From the NCBI GenBank assembly GCA_013151635.1, contig JAADHV010000103.1:1-49232 (forward strand): DNA of 49,232 bases, written 5' to 3'. The translations under genes and the position numbers were made by a program. The notes under the pieces are model-generated. The model had not been told where the DNA came from. It saw only the letters and a program-made list of their open reading frames with translations, and searched no databases. Position 1 is the stretch's first letter; every line of letters begins with the position of its first letter. The stretch is from Deltaproteobacteria bacterium (GTDB lineage Bacteria; Desulfobacterota; Desulfobacteria; Desulfobacterales; Desulfobacteraceae). Below, in pieces: positions 1 to 7,784 of the stretch.

Positions 1-1
1 G

Positions 2-277
2 ACGGTGAAGTGTCTTGCTTCCAAAGTTATGGCCATGAATATAAAAAGAATCTCTTCTGACTGGCTTAATGTCTACAATTATCCACTGTATTTGCTGGAG
101 ACATTTGTTGAGCAAGACCGGTTTAAAGGTACGTGCTACAAGGCTTCCAACTGGATACAGGTAGGAGAAACAAAAGGTACGTCTAAAAAAGGCCATAAGC
201 ATTTGAAGCATGGTAAAATCAAGGATGTTTACCTTTATCCCCTCAAAAAAAACTTTAAAAAGCTGTTGATAACCTGA
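2..277 (+). CDS. DUF4338 (DruA-like) protein, C-terminal fragment, cut by window start
   Basis: The reading frame is open to the window edge, so the N-terminus lies outside; the GTG at 5 is probably not the true start. The visible 90 residues carry the family's C-terminal landmarks: a YPLYLLETFVE segment, RFKGTCYKASNW, a GETKG turn and the terminal VYLYPL motif. DUF4338 is the family that includes DruA of the Druantia defence system, but most members are found alone or beside transposases. Here it lies 14 bases upstream of a small ORF and a broken transposase, so I read it as mobile-element cargo rather than a defence operon. Its function is unknown, and whether it is intact upstream cannot be judged. 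Confidence 0.6.
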   Translation, partial: TVKCLASKVMAMNIKRISSDWLNVYNYPLYLLETFVEQDRFKGTCYKASNWIQVGETKGTSKKGHKHLKHGKIKDVYLYPLKKNFKKLLIT

Positions 278-290
278 AGGCAACACCAAG

Positions 291-479
291 ATGACACCTC
301 TTGATAAATTCAATATCAGCAGTGTCAGTAAAAAACTCAATAAAATTAATGTTAAACTCTCAGTAGCCAATAATATTCTTTTTCCTTGCCTTGTTCTTCT
401 TTCAAATTACACGTTTAAGAAACGGTTTGTAAGGATCTCGCCTAATAGAGATATATCCAAGGCGGATTTGCAAACATGA
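291..479 (+). CDS. small hypothetical protein between DUF4338 and transposase
   Basis: This is a 62-residue basic ORF that I do not recognise. It begins 13 bases after the DUF4338 stop, and its TGA overlaps the next ATG as ATGA at 476-479, the arrangement usual for translationally coupled genes of one element. No clear domain, signal peptide or membrane helix is visible, only a short hydrophobic stretch around residues 28-38. It may be an accessory protein of the same mobile element or a piece of decayed coding sequence. Moderate-to-low confidence that it is a real gene. Confidence 0.3.
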   Translation: MTPLDKFNISSVSKKLNKINVKLSVANNILFPCLVLLSNYTFKKRFVRISPNRDISKADLQT

Positions 480-976
480 TCACTTCTCTAATTGATTTTT
501 CCTTTGTCAGGTCCCTGTGTGCTTCGTGCTACAGCATTAAAAGTCCGCCTGCCTATGATCCTGTCTCTCTTTTTTTGCTTGAAATGTTCCGGTATATTGA
601 CCGACATCAAAACATGGACAAATTTCTTGAGGTTTTGAGGGACCATGACCGGGGCAGAGCCTACCGAACCTATGCAGGAATTTATGGTGATATCCCCACC
701 AAGGGAACCTTCTCCAATTTTAAGGACAGGCTTGGTGGAGGTCTGTACAATCAAATTTTTCATGTGTGATATCTTCAGCTTAAAATGATTTCGTTCAATA
801 TCATTGCTCATGATGGCACTCTTTTCCCGACAAGAGCCCGGTACAAAGGATGTACCTGGTTTTCTGACAGGTACTCATACATTGATGTCCATGATATTGT
901 GTTCCGGGTGGAAAGACAGATTATGTACCGGGTCAATAATCTTATAATAAACTCAATCTTTTTAAGGGTCTATTGA
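476..976 (+). pseudogene. transposase pseudogene (DUF772 / IS1182-IS5-like)
   Basis: Frame 476-769 encodes the N-terminal DUF772-type domain of a DDE transposase, with PPAYDPVSLFLLEMFRY, a GRAYRTYAGI segment, GTFSNFKDRLG and YNQIFHV. A TGA at 767-769 stops it. The same frame resumes with ISFNIIAHDGTLFPTRARYKG, which directly follows this region in intact relatives, and then degenerates until a stop at 974-976. The catalytic core is missing, so the gene is dead. Both halves share one reading frame, so the first lesion is a nonsense change or an in-frame deletion. It belongs with the DUF4338 fragment upstream to one degraded element. The exact IS family cannot be fixed by eye. Confidence 0.75.
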
Positions 977-1343
977 TCAGTCTATTCATGACTCAACGTT
1001 TTATTATCGTCAATTGAAGATTTCTCCAACATTTTTTGTCTGTTTTTTGATCCAGGCACCATTTTTTTTGCTGATATTTTATTGAAAATATGATTGCAGC
1101 TTTGTTTTATGTTCAGAACGTCTGACACAACCTGTTTCTGGCGGCAGCATTAAACACCCTCTAATTAGCGGGTGTTTTGCACAGCTCCGCCCTGTCGGTT
1201 ATTGCATCGCAGTCCAAGATATCTGTGACTATATAAGAGAGATATGGAAAAATCAATCAGGGAAAACCCCTGATTTTAGCAATATTTTAAAATTTATCAT
1301 AAAAAATCATGGGGCAGGAAAAGGGTCCTGTCCTCTTTAAAAA
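977..1343. other. gene-free stretch between element remnant and recD2
   Basis: No ORF with recognisable content is present. It holds an 8-bp inverted repeat AAACACCC (1152-1159) / GGGTGTTT (1170-1177) with an AT-rich, partly palindromic loop, and a second hairpin at 1255-1275 listed as the recD2 terminator. Part of the left half may be further decayed transposon sequence. Confidence 0.5.
1246..1275 (-). terminator. probable rho-independent terminator of recD2
   Basis: AATCAGGG (1255-1262) pairs perfectly with CCCTGATT (1268-1275) around a 5-base loop. Read on the minus strand, the stem is followed by GATTTTTCC. It lies about 70 bases beyond the recD2 stop. Confidence 0.5.
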
Positions 1344-3848
1344 TCAAGAAATCAATAATTCCGACAAAGCTGTCTGCCTTTTATTGATATCTTGATTCTT
1401 AACTGCCATTGCAAGGGCTCTTCTTGTGCCGACAAAGACTGCCAGCTTTTTTGCCCTTGTAATGCCGGTATAAATCAAGTTCCTGAAAAGCATTTTAAAA
1501 TGCTGGGTGAGGACCGGAATGATTACAATTTCGAATTCACTGCCCTGGGATTTGTGTATGGTTATGGCATAGGCCAGATCAAGTTCCATGGTATCATTTT
1601 GCTTATAATGGACCTGCCTGTTATCAGGGTAGAAAGCAACCGAACAGGTCAAATTAACAGTATCAATATCTTTTATAATGCCGATATCACCGTTAAATAC
1701 GCCTAAGTCATAATTATTGCGTCTGTGAATGACCCTGTCTCCAACTCTGAAAACCCTTTCCCCAACCTTTAATTGCCGTTTGCCCCTGGCACAGGGATTT
1801 GAAACTTCCTGGATCACTTTGTTTAAACTGATGGTTCCAAGGCTTCCTCTTGTCATTGGAGAAAGGATCTGTATTTCCTTGTTTCCAAAATATTTAGGTA
1901 TCCATTCCCGGTAAAGTTTTTTCACAATATCCAAAGCTGAAAATCCGTAATGCAAAGAAGACCATGGATGAATTTTTTTCACAATAGAAAGTAATTCTTC
2001 GACCTTTGTTTCAGCTTTATAAACTTTTTCCAGGTCCACATATTGAAATTTTTTGGGGATTGTTATCTCTGTTTCATAAGGCACCACAGGTTCCCGGGCC
2101 CGGAATTCAAAAAAATCAGACTGGTCAGGTTTTCTTGGTATATTGTTTTCCAGTTCAGGAAGTTTCAGATCATAAAATTTTTTTACTTTCGCGATAAAAT
2201 TTATCTGCTCTTTGGTTGCTTCATCCGAATCAAGGAACAGGCAATCGGTTTTATCCTGCCATATTCCAGGGCTTTTAAATGGTGATTGAATCCAGGGTAT
2301 TTCCCCTTTATTAATCTTATGGGCATATTTAATGATCATGGATTCTTTTGCCTGCCTGAATATCTTGGTCAGTTTAAATAAGGGAACAACCCCTGATGAA
2401 ATAATATCTTTTAAAACATTGCCTGCCCCAACTGACGGCAACTGGTCGGAATCTCCAATGAATAGAACCTGGGCATTTTCAGGAACGGCCTTAAGCAATG
2501 ATGCCGTTAAGTTGATATCAAGCATGGAGCATTCATCAACGATTAAAAAATTTGTTTTTAAAGGCGTTTGTTCATCTTTTTTGAATTTGCCGCCCTGCCA
2601 GCCCAGCAGCCTGTGAATTGTTCTGGATTCTTTCCCTATAACATCAGTCATACGTTGAGCAGCCCTTCCTGTGGGCGCGGCTAAAACAACCTTTAGACCC
2701 ATGGCTTCAATTAATTTAACAATTACAAGAGTGGTCGTTGTTTTCCCGCATCCCGGCCCACCTGTAAGAATTGAAAATTTTTTGCAGACAATGCCTTTTG
2801 CAGCATCTGCCTGTTCATCGCTTAAAGAAATATTTTTTGCTTTGCAGTATAAAGTTATCCAGCGCTCAACCCTTGCCTTTTCAACTTCCGGTGGATCACC
2901 GATATCAGAAAGCCTTTTTGCAACATAGAGTTCATCAAAGTATAAAGATTTTGAATAATAGCATTGTTCAAAAGTGCCGTCCTGAAGTCCAAGATGACGA
3001 ACCATCAGAAGTTCTTCTGTTTCCATATTCTTTAACAGGCAAGACAGTCTGCCTGTTAAATCCAATTGCAGTAATTCTTTGACCTGTTCGTTGATTTGGG
3101 TGGCTGTCAGATAACAATGGCCGAAGTTTCTGCTCGCAGCAAGCACATGCTTTATTCCTGCCATGATTCTTTGTTGGCTGTCAGGCTCAAGCCCGATGCT
3201 TAATGCGACTTTATCAGCAGAGAAGAAGCCTATCCCATAAAAATCATTTGCCAGCCGGTAAGGATCTTCAGTGACAATCCTTATGGCTTCATCGCCGTAT
3301 TCTTTATAAATCCTGACAGCAAACAAAGTGCTTATGCCATGGGATTGCAAAAACATCATGACTTCCCGGATCGCCTTATGTTCTGTCCAGGCCCTGCTTA
3401 TCATATCAAGTTTTTTATGGGCGATCCCTGGAACTTCAGTAAGCCGTTCGATGTTTTTTTCAAATATATCAAGCGTTTGCCGGTTAAAATGCCGGACAAT
3501 TTTTTTTGCGGTTTTGGGGCCGACACCTTTTATAAGCCCTGATCCAAGATATTTTTCCAGTGCAGCCGTTGTAGCAGGTTTTTTTTCTTTTGCAAGGCTT
3601 GCCTGGAACTGGCGGCCGTATTTGGGGTGAAACGTCCATGACCCTTGAAACTCCATTGTAGCACCGGCAAAGACTTTTGTCTGATGCACAATCACGGTTT
3701 CCTGGCCATGAGGATTATTAAAGGGTATCAGTCTCAGGATTGACCATCCGTTATCAGGGTTATGAAAGGTTACCCTGTCCACGATCCCTTTTAAAATTTC
3801 ATTTATAATGCCGGTTTGATTCACAGGCTGATCTTTTATTTTATTCAC
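1344..3848 (-). CDS. recD2: RecD2-type ATP-dependent DNA helicase
   Basis: RecD-like superfamily 1B 5'-3' helicase of the RecBC-independent RecD2 type, 834 residues (usual length 720-850). The N-terminal half has a helix-hairpin-helix region around GVGPKTA (108-114). The helicase core shows Walker A GGPGCGKT (363-370), DEC box (438-440), motif III GDSDQLPSVG (465-474), a KIFRQA segment (495-500), HKSQGSE (765-771) and motif VI YTGITRAKK (793-801). Roughly residues 540-630 form an insertion unlike the compact core, with no motif I can name. The start is GTG, with a GGTGA-like ribosome site just upstream. It lies 18 bases after the crotonase gene and is probably co-transcribed. Expected role: DNA repair or replication-fork processing. 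The identification is firm. Confidence 0.95.
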   Translation of the reverse strand: MNKIKDQPVNQTGIINEILKGIVDRVTFHNPDNGWSILRLIPFNNPHGQETVIVHQTKVFAGATMEFQGSWTFHPKYGRQFQASLAKEKKPATTAALEKYLGSGLIKGVGPKTAKKIVRHFNRQTLDIFEKNIERLTEVPGIAHKKLDMISRAWTEHKAIREVMMFLQSHGISTLFAVRIYKEYGDEAIRIVTEDPYRLANDFYGIGFFSADKVALSIGLEPDSQQRIMAGIKHVLAASRNFGHCYLTATQINEQVKELLQLDLTGRLSCLLKNMETEELLMVRHLGLQDGTFEQCYYSKSLYFDELYVAKRLSDIGDPPEVEKARVERWITLYCKAKNISLSDEQADAAKGIVCKKFSILTGGPGCGKTTTTLVIVKLIEAMGLKVVLAAPTGRAAQRMTDVIGKESRTIHRLLGWQGGKFKKDEQTPLKTNFLIVDECSMLDINLTASLLKAVPENAQVLFIGDSDQLPSVGAGNVLKDIISSGVVPLFKLTKIFRQAKESMIIKYAHKINKGEIPWIQSPFKSPGIWQDKTDCLFLDSDEATKEQINFIAKVKKFYDLKLPELENNIPRKPDQSDFFEFRAREPVVPYETEITIPKKFQYVDLEKVYKAETKVEELLSIVKKIHPWSSLHYGFSALDIVKKLYREWIPKYFGNKEIQILSPMTRGSLGTISLNKVIQEVSNPCARGKRQLKVGERVFRVGDRVIHRRNNYDLGVFNGDIGIIKDIDTVNLTCSVAFYPDNRQVHYKQNDTMELDLAYAITIHKSQGSEFEIVIIPVLTQHFKMLFRNLIYTGITRAKKLAVFVGTRRALAMAVKNQDINKRQTALSELLIS

Positions 3849-3866
3849 AGTATCTTCACCCGAAAA

Positions 3867-4646
3867 TTATTTTTCCTGCCACAAAGGATTCCGTCTTTCA
3901 AAAAATGCATTAACACCTTCTTTTGCATCATTTGTCGTGCAAAGCCTTGCAAAGGCTTCATTCATATAGGCAAACTGGTCTTCATAATGCATATCCTGGG
4001 AATGGTAAAAGGCGGTTTTTGCAATCTGGACGGCAATGGGGCTTTTTTGGGCAAGTTCCCCTGCCCATTGAACCGCTTTTGAGTCTAATTCATTTTTGGG
4101 AACGATTTTATTGATTAAACCAAGCGATAGTGCTTCATTTGCCTTGATTAACTTTCCATAGAGCAAGAGTTCCAACGCCTTTTTCCGGCCCACACATCTT
4201 GCTACAGGAATGACGGGGCCGACACAGTTGAGTCCGACATTGATCGCGGTAAGGCCCATGCGTGAATTATCCGCAGCAATAACAAGGTCTGCGGCAGCGA
4301 TCAGCCCCATCCCGTTCGCAGCTGCAACCCCGTGAAGCTGTGCAATAACAGGGGTCTTTAATTTTGAAATGGTAACAAGGGGCCGTTCCATTTTTTCAAT
4401 CCATTCACGGTATTCAATTGCTGTTTTACCCTCAAGTTCATTTACATCAATCCCGGCACAAAACGCTTTGCCCGCACCTTTTAAAAGAATTACCCTGACA
4501 GATGGGTCAGAATCAAGCTCCCCTAGTGCCTGATTAAGCTCCCGGGACATACAGGTACTGAAGGTGTTCATACTTTCAGGGCGGTTTAGAGTAATTGATG
4601 CGACATGGTTTTCACTTGTTTCAATAATAATTTCTTCAAATTGCAT
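3867..4646 (-). CDS. enoyl-CoA hydratase/isomerase (crotonase) family protein, ECHDC3-like
   Basis: Crotonase-fold protein of 259 residues, a normal length. The two oxyanion-hole regions are clear: FCAGID (62-67) and GVAAANGMG (106-114). The glutamate matching rat Glu164 is present at E159 (ALEL). The position of Glu144, normally in a GxPE context, is Ala134 in GLTAINVGL. That pattern matches ECHDC3-like members rather than classical enoyl-CoA hydratases, so hydration of enoyl-CoA should not be assumed and the reaction is open. The gene starts with ATG and precedes recD2 by 18 bases in an apparent two-gene unit. The fold is firm; the substrate is unknown. Confidence 0.85.
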   Translation of the reverse strand: MQFEEIIIETSENHVASITLNRPESMNTFSTCMSRELNQALGELDSDPSVRVILLKGAGKAFCAGIDVNELEGKTAIEYREWIEKMERPLVTISKLKTPVIAQLHGVAAANGMGLIAAADLVIAADNSRMGLTAINVGLNCVGPVIPVARCVGRKKALELLLYGKLIKANEALSLGLINKIVPKNELDSKAVQWAGELAQKSPIAVQIAKTAFYHSQDMHYEDQFAYMNEAFARLCTTNDAKEGVNAFFERRNPLWQEK

Positions 4647-4776
4647 GATAATTTTACCCCTTTTTCGTCAGTATTAATTATATTTTTTTAAGGTAGCAGT
4701 TATACGGATCAATTAAAAGGAGTGATTTTTTCATAAGTTATGATAGGAATGAATGGTAATTTAAGGTTAAAGGGCG

Positions 4777-4819
4777 CACCCTGGCATGTGAACAGGCAAT
4801 TATCTGTTTCGCCAGGGTG
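4777..4819 (-). terminator. hairpin terminating the ORP-like operon
   Basis: CACCCTGGC (4777-4785) pairs perfectly with GCCAGGGTG (4811-4819), and inside it AACAG (4791-4795) pairs with CTGTT (4804-4808). It begins 22 bases beyond the stop of the last operon gene. On the minus strand the following T content is weak (CGCCCTTTAACC). On the plus strand TTTTATT follows, but no plus-strand gene precedes it. Confidence 0.5.
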
Positions 4820-4841
4820 GTTTTATTCGCACTTTAATGGA

Positions 4842-5201
4842 TTACCAGTGGCTGTCCTTGTTGGCACCATCGGCAAAAATAACATTGCCCTGCTTAAACT
4901 TCTGAACCACATCAATTATCCGGCCGCTTTGATCATTTGCAACTTTTACACCGGCCGCTTCCAGGGTTTTAAAGGCATTCGGGCCACAAAACCCTGTCAG
5001 CAGCACTTTGGCTTCCTTGTCATTTATCATTGCCGCAGCCTGGATACCGGCACCCTTGAAAGCATTTTTGTTTTCATTATTATCAAATGCTTCAAATTCA
5101 AGCGTTTCAGTATCTACGACCAGGATAAAAGCTGCTCTTCCAAATCTTGGATCGATCTGGGAATCCAGTGTATCACCCTGTGAAGTGACAGCTATTTTCA
5201 T
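4842..5201 (-). CDS. NifX/NifB-fold protein, orange-protein (ORP)-like
   Basis: A 119-residue member of the dinitrogenase iron-molybdenum cofactor family (PF02579). It opens with MKIAVTSQG, then IDPRFGRAAFILVVDTET, and has the GFCGPNAFKTLEAAGVKV core. In Desulfovibrio the ORP of this fold binds a Mo-Cu-S cluster and works with two MinD-type ATPases like those upstream here. I chose ATG at 5201 because AAGGAG lies just before it. A longer frame back to 5291 would overlap the previous gene and adds an unrelated tail. It is the last gene of a five-gene operon. Cluster binding is inferred from family and context. Confidence 0.8.
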   Translation of the reverse strand: MKIAVTSQGDTLDSQIDPRFGRAAFILVVDTETLEFEAFDNNENKNAFKGAGIQAAAMINDKEAKVLLTGFCGPNAFKTLEAAGVKVANDQSGRIIDVVQKFKQGNVIFADGANKDSHW

Positions 5202-5226
5202 TTTAACCTTCTCCTTTACTGCTTTA

Positions 5227-5613
5227 TTACATCTGTCCGCCGCCCCCGCCGCAGACCTGATCATTACTGATCCGGGCCAGGTTGCCAGCAATAAGATCCT
5301 TTACTACAGTTCCTATCCCGGGGCGCTGGTCATCATGGTACACGTCAATACCCACCTGCCTGAAACCCATCAAGGGCCGCATGCCAATACCGCCCACAAC
5401 CAGTGCATTTACCCTGTTTTCAGATAAAAGGTTAACCGGGACCATACAACCGCCCTGGACATGTTCCTGGTTTCGGAGAATTGATACGTCTTTAATTTCA
5501 CTGTCTTCCACGTCAACCAGAGTGAATACGTCACAATGTCCGAAATGGCCGGATCTTGTTCCGTCAAGTCCGCCCTGGCCGTTTGAAGGTATTGCTATCC
5601 TTCCGTTTTTCAT
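5227..5613 (-). CDS. NifX-family protein with CGGGGGQM tail, ORP-like
   Basis: A second PF02579 protein of 128 residues. It shows IAIPSNGQGGLDGTRSGHFGHCDVF, in which the HFGHC segment is typical of one ORP/NifB-associated subfamily, then ALVVGGIGMRPLMGF, and ends with CGGGGGQM. The cysteine-glycine tail recurs in such small metal-cluster proteins and may help hold metal, which is an inference. It lies 13 bases after the ATPase gene and 25 bases before the next NifX-like gene. Two different members side by side suggest a heteromer or a carrier and acceptor pair. No catalytic function can be assigned. Confidence 0.8.
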   Translation of the reverse strand: MKNGRIAIPSNGQGGLDGTRSGHFGHCDVFTLVDVEDSEIKDVSILRNQEHVQGGCMVPVNLLSENRVNALVVGGIGMRPLMGFRQVGIDVYHDDQRPGIGTVVKDLIAGNLARISNDQVCGGGGGQM

Positions 5614-5626
5614 AACTTCATAACTC

Positions 5627-6529
5627 CTATAAATGTTGTAGTATATTATTGGCCACAGGGGTATTAAACAAAGGGAAGGATAAAATCTTATCCCAAACTT
5701 GCCTCACTTCAATACCGGTCTGTGAATCCGGGTTGTATTCAAAAATATTTTTTTCCTGTACCATGGACTCGGTAAAGGTCCTATCAAAATGGATTCTGCC
5801 AACAACGGCAATATGAGTTTTTTTTGCAAACTCTTCAATTTTTTTTGTTTGATCTAAGTTTAGATCAAACTTGTTGATACAAACCATGGCAGGAATGTTA
5901 AAACGCTTTGAAAGCTGTCCCACTCTTTCCATATCATGGAGCCCTGAAACTGTTGGTTCTGCAATGATCAGGATGGCTGTTGCCTGACCGATGGAAGCAA
6001 TAACCGGGCACCCTATGCCCGGAGGGCCGTCTGTTAAAATCAGATCAAAATTTCCTTTTTCTGCAATTTTTTTTGCTTCCTGCCGTACAAGGGAAACAAG
6101 TTTTCCTGAATTTTCCTGGGCAATGCCAAGTCTTGCATGGACCATGGGGCCAAATCTTGTATTCGAAATGTACCATTGGCCGCAAAGCTTTTCCGGGAAA
6201 TCAATGGCCTGTTCAGGGCATAGATCAACACAGACCCCGCATCCTTCGCATTCAATGGGATCAATTTCAAATAGTTCCTTGACAGCATCGAACTTGCAGA
6301 TCTCGATACATCGACCGCACCCAGTGCATTTATCAGGGTTGATCACTGCTTCATAACCACCTTTAAAATTTGATGATACTTTAAAATCAGGTTTTAAAAT
6401 CAGGTGAAGGTCTGCTGCATCAACATCAGCATCACACATCACCATGTTTTCAGCCAGGGAGGCAAAAGCGGAGGTAATGCTTGTTTTCCCTGTACCTCCT
6501 TTTCCACTTAAAATAACAAGTTCTCTCAT
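5627..6529 (-). CDS. MinD/CobQ-type ATPase with inserted 2[4Fe-4S] ferredoxin domain (ORP complex type)
   Basis: A 300-residue deviant Walker ATPase: P-loop GKGGTGKTS (9-17), DADVDAADLH (33-42) and a TDGPPGIGCP switch region. A ferredoxin insert follows the first strand-helix unit, with cysteines 68, 71, 74, 78 and 94, 97, 100, 104, enough for two [4Fe-4S] clusters. Relatives in Desulfovibrio (DVU2103/DVU2104 type) belong to the orange-protein complex, linked to cell division. Its start codon overlaps the upstream paralogue's stop as ATGA (6526-6529), so the two ATPases are translationally coupled and probably form a heterodimer. Likely role: ATP-dependent assembly or positioning of a metal-cluster protein. 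Confidence 0.9.
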   Translation of the reverse strand: MRELVILSGKGGTGKTSITSAFASLAENMVMCDADVDAADLHLILKPDFKVSSNFKGGYEAVINPDKCTGCGRCIEICKFDAVKELFEIDPIECEGCGVCVDLCPEQAIDFPEKLCGQWYISNTRFGPMVHARLGIAQENSGKLVSLVRQEAKKIAEKGNFDLILTDGPPGIGCPVIASIGQATAILIIAEPTVSGLHDMERVGQLSKRFNIPAMVCINKFDLNLDQTKKIEEFAKKTHIAVVGRIHFDRTFTESMVQEKNIFEYNPDSQTGIEVRQVWDKILSFPLFNTPVANNILQHL

Positions 6530-7380
6530 TTTTCTTGTCTCCCTTTTTCCACCAATTGCGAAATTTTGTTAAACAAGTTCTGAAATTTTTCTTTATATTC
6601 AGGGAGTTGCTCGACAACCATCTGGCCTTTAGAATAAATTTTGGCAATTTTTTTATCAAAAGGGATTTCCATTAATATGGGCAGGTTTTCTTTTTCTGAA
6701 TAAATTTTTACATCATCATTGCCCAGGCCTGCCCTGTTGATGACAAGCCCGTGGGGTATGCCAAGAATTCTTACGGTTTCAACGGCAAGTTTCAGATCAT
6801 GGAGTCCAAAAGGTGTCGGCTCTGTTACCAGGAGGATAAAATCAGCTTTATTCATTGCTGCAATTACAGGACACGATGTCCCCGGGGGCGCATCAATGAT
6901 TGTGACAATATCCGGGTTGGTATAGGATCGTATTTTTTTAATAATCGGGGGAACCATCACCTGGCTGATATCAAGTCGGCCATGGATAAAAGAGATACCA
7001 TTTGACGACCCATGCTCAACTTCACCTAAGGATCGTTCTTTTTCCATGACAGCATTTTCAGGGCAGACTTCAAAACAGCCGCCACAGGAATGGCAAAGGT
7101 TCTCAAAACAAAGGACATCTTTTTTTAAAACAGCAATAGCACCAAACCTGCAAATATTCATGCATTTTTTACAAAAACTGCATTTTTCAAGGTCAATTTC
7201 GGGAACAGGAGCGATAACCGATTCTTTTTTTTCTATTACCGGATTTAAAAAAAGATGTGAATCAGGTTCTTCAACATCACAGTCGAAAACTTGTACCTTT
7301 TGATCTATAGAGCGTGCAAGGTTGGTTGAGACAGTTGTTTTCCCTGTTCCTCCCTTACCGCTTGCAACACTGATAATCAT
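6526..7380 (-). CDS. MinD/CobQ-type ATPase with inserted ferredoxin domain, paralogue
   Basis: A 284-residue partner of the ATPase downstream. P-loop SGKGGTGKTT (8-16 region), DCDVEEPDSH, ferredoxin cysteines 67, 70, 73, 77 and 96, 99, 102, 106, and an IDAPPGTSCP switch region. The two ATPases are clearly homologous but diverged, which suggests two subunits rather than a recent duplication. The start codon shares one base with the stop of the receiver-like gene (TGATG at 7378-7382), and the stop overlaps the next gene by four bases. Expected to act with the two NifX-like proteins as in the ORP complex. Confidence 0.9.
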   Translation of the reverse strand: MIISVASGKGGTGKTTVSTNLARSIDQKVQVFDCDVEEPDSHLFLNPVIEKKESVIAPVPEIDLEKCSFCKKCMNICRFGAIAVLKKDVLCFENLCHSCGGCFEVCPENAVMEKERSLGEVEHGSSNGISFIHGRLDISQVMVPPIIKKIRSYTNPDIVTIIDAPPGTSCPVIAAMNKADFILLVTEPTPFGLHDLKLAVETVRILGIPHGLVINRAGLGNDDVKIYSEKENLPILMEIPFDKKIAKIYSKGQMVVEQLPEYKEKFQNLFNKISQLVEKGRQEK

Positions 7381-7784
7381 CAGTCCTGTTCTCCTCTCGA
7401 TTTATCCTGTTGTCCTGCAATCAAGGTGATCCGGTTCAAATGGTTCAAAAGATTTTGAACATGCTCTTTACCGGGTGCCGGAGGAAATTGCATGAGAACG
7501 CCCAGCCCTTCATAGGCTTTATGAAAATCATCGTGGGATAATGTGCTTGCTGCCACACTGTTCATCATGGCATTTTTAACAAGGGCTTTTTCAATAAGCT
7601 CCCTGCCTGTCATGTCCGTCAGGTGTTCATGGGTTATGAAAAGGTCAAATTTTTCCTTTGAAAACATTAAAAGGGCGTTTTGAGCGGAATCCGTCCATTT
7701 AGCAGTTATTTTTTTTTCCTGGAATGCTGTTTCAAGTTCTTTGAAAGTGCTTTTTTCAGGGCTTACCAGAAGTATATTAATCAT
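7380..7784 (-). CDS. degenerate receiver (pseudo-response-regulator) protein, first gene of ORP-like operon
   Basis: A 134-residue protein with the outline of a CheY receiver: MINILLVSPEKSTF at the first strand and DLFITHEHLTDMTG at the third strand. The phosphoacceptor aspartate position appears to be His52, and the usual acidic pair after strand 1 is missing (SPE). Phosphotransfer is therefore unlikely, and it may be a docking or adaptor protein. A strong AAAGGAG lies before ATG 7784. It is the first gene of the operon and is translationally coupled to the ATPase genes. The known Desulfovibrio ORP operons use a sigma-54 regulator; this unit carries a pseudo-receiver instead. Fold confidence is moderate. 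Confidence 0.6.
   Translation of the reverse strand: MINILLVSPEKSTFKELETAFQEKKITAKWTDSAQNALLMFSKEKFDLFITHEHLTDMTGRELIEKALVKNAMMNSVAASTLSHDDFHKAYEGLGVLMQFPPAPGKEHVQNLLNHLNRITLIAGQQDKSRGEQD

Larger units (their letters stand above)
1..1000 (+). mobile_element. degraded insertion element (DUF4338 + transposase remnant)
   Basis: A DUF4338 tail, a coupled small ORF and a truncated transposase run in the same direction with tight spacing. The left end is outside the window. I found no convincing terminal inverted repeat or target duplication on the right, so the right boundary is approximate. Confidence 0.5.

Noticed and set aside
1-277. Druantia anti-phage system
   Set aside because: Only a DUF4338 tail is seen, with a transposase and no druB-druE-like genes downstream.
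488-811. 107-aa minus-strand ORF over the transposase remnant
   Set aside because: Antisense shadow of a recognisable transposase domain.
1152-1177. Hairpin considered as an integron attC site or IS end
   Set aside because: It lacks the conserved attC core pair and no integrase or cassette structure is present; no matching second end was found.
4740-5183. 147-aa plus-strand ORF
   Set aside because: It lies antisense to the ORP-like gene and a terminator hairpin; the minus-strand protein is clearly the real one.
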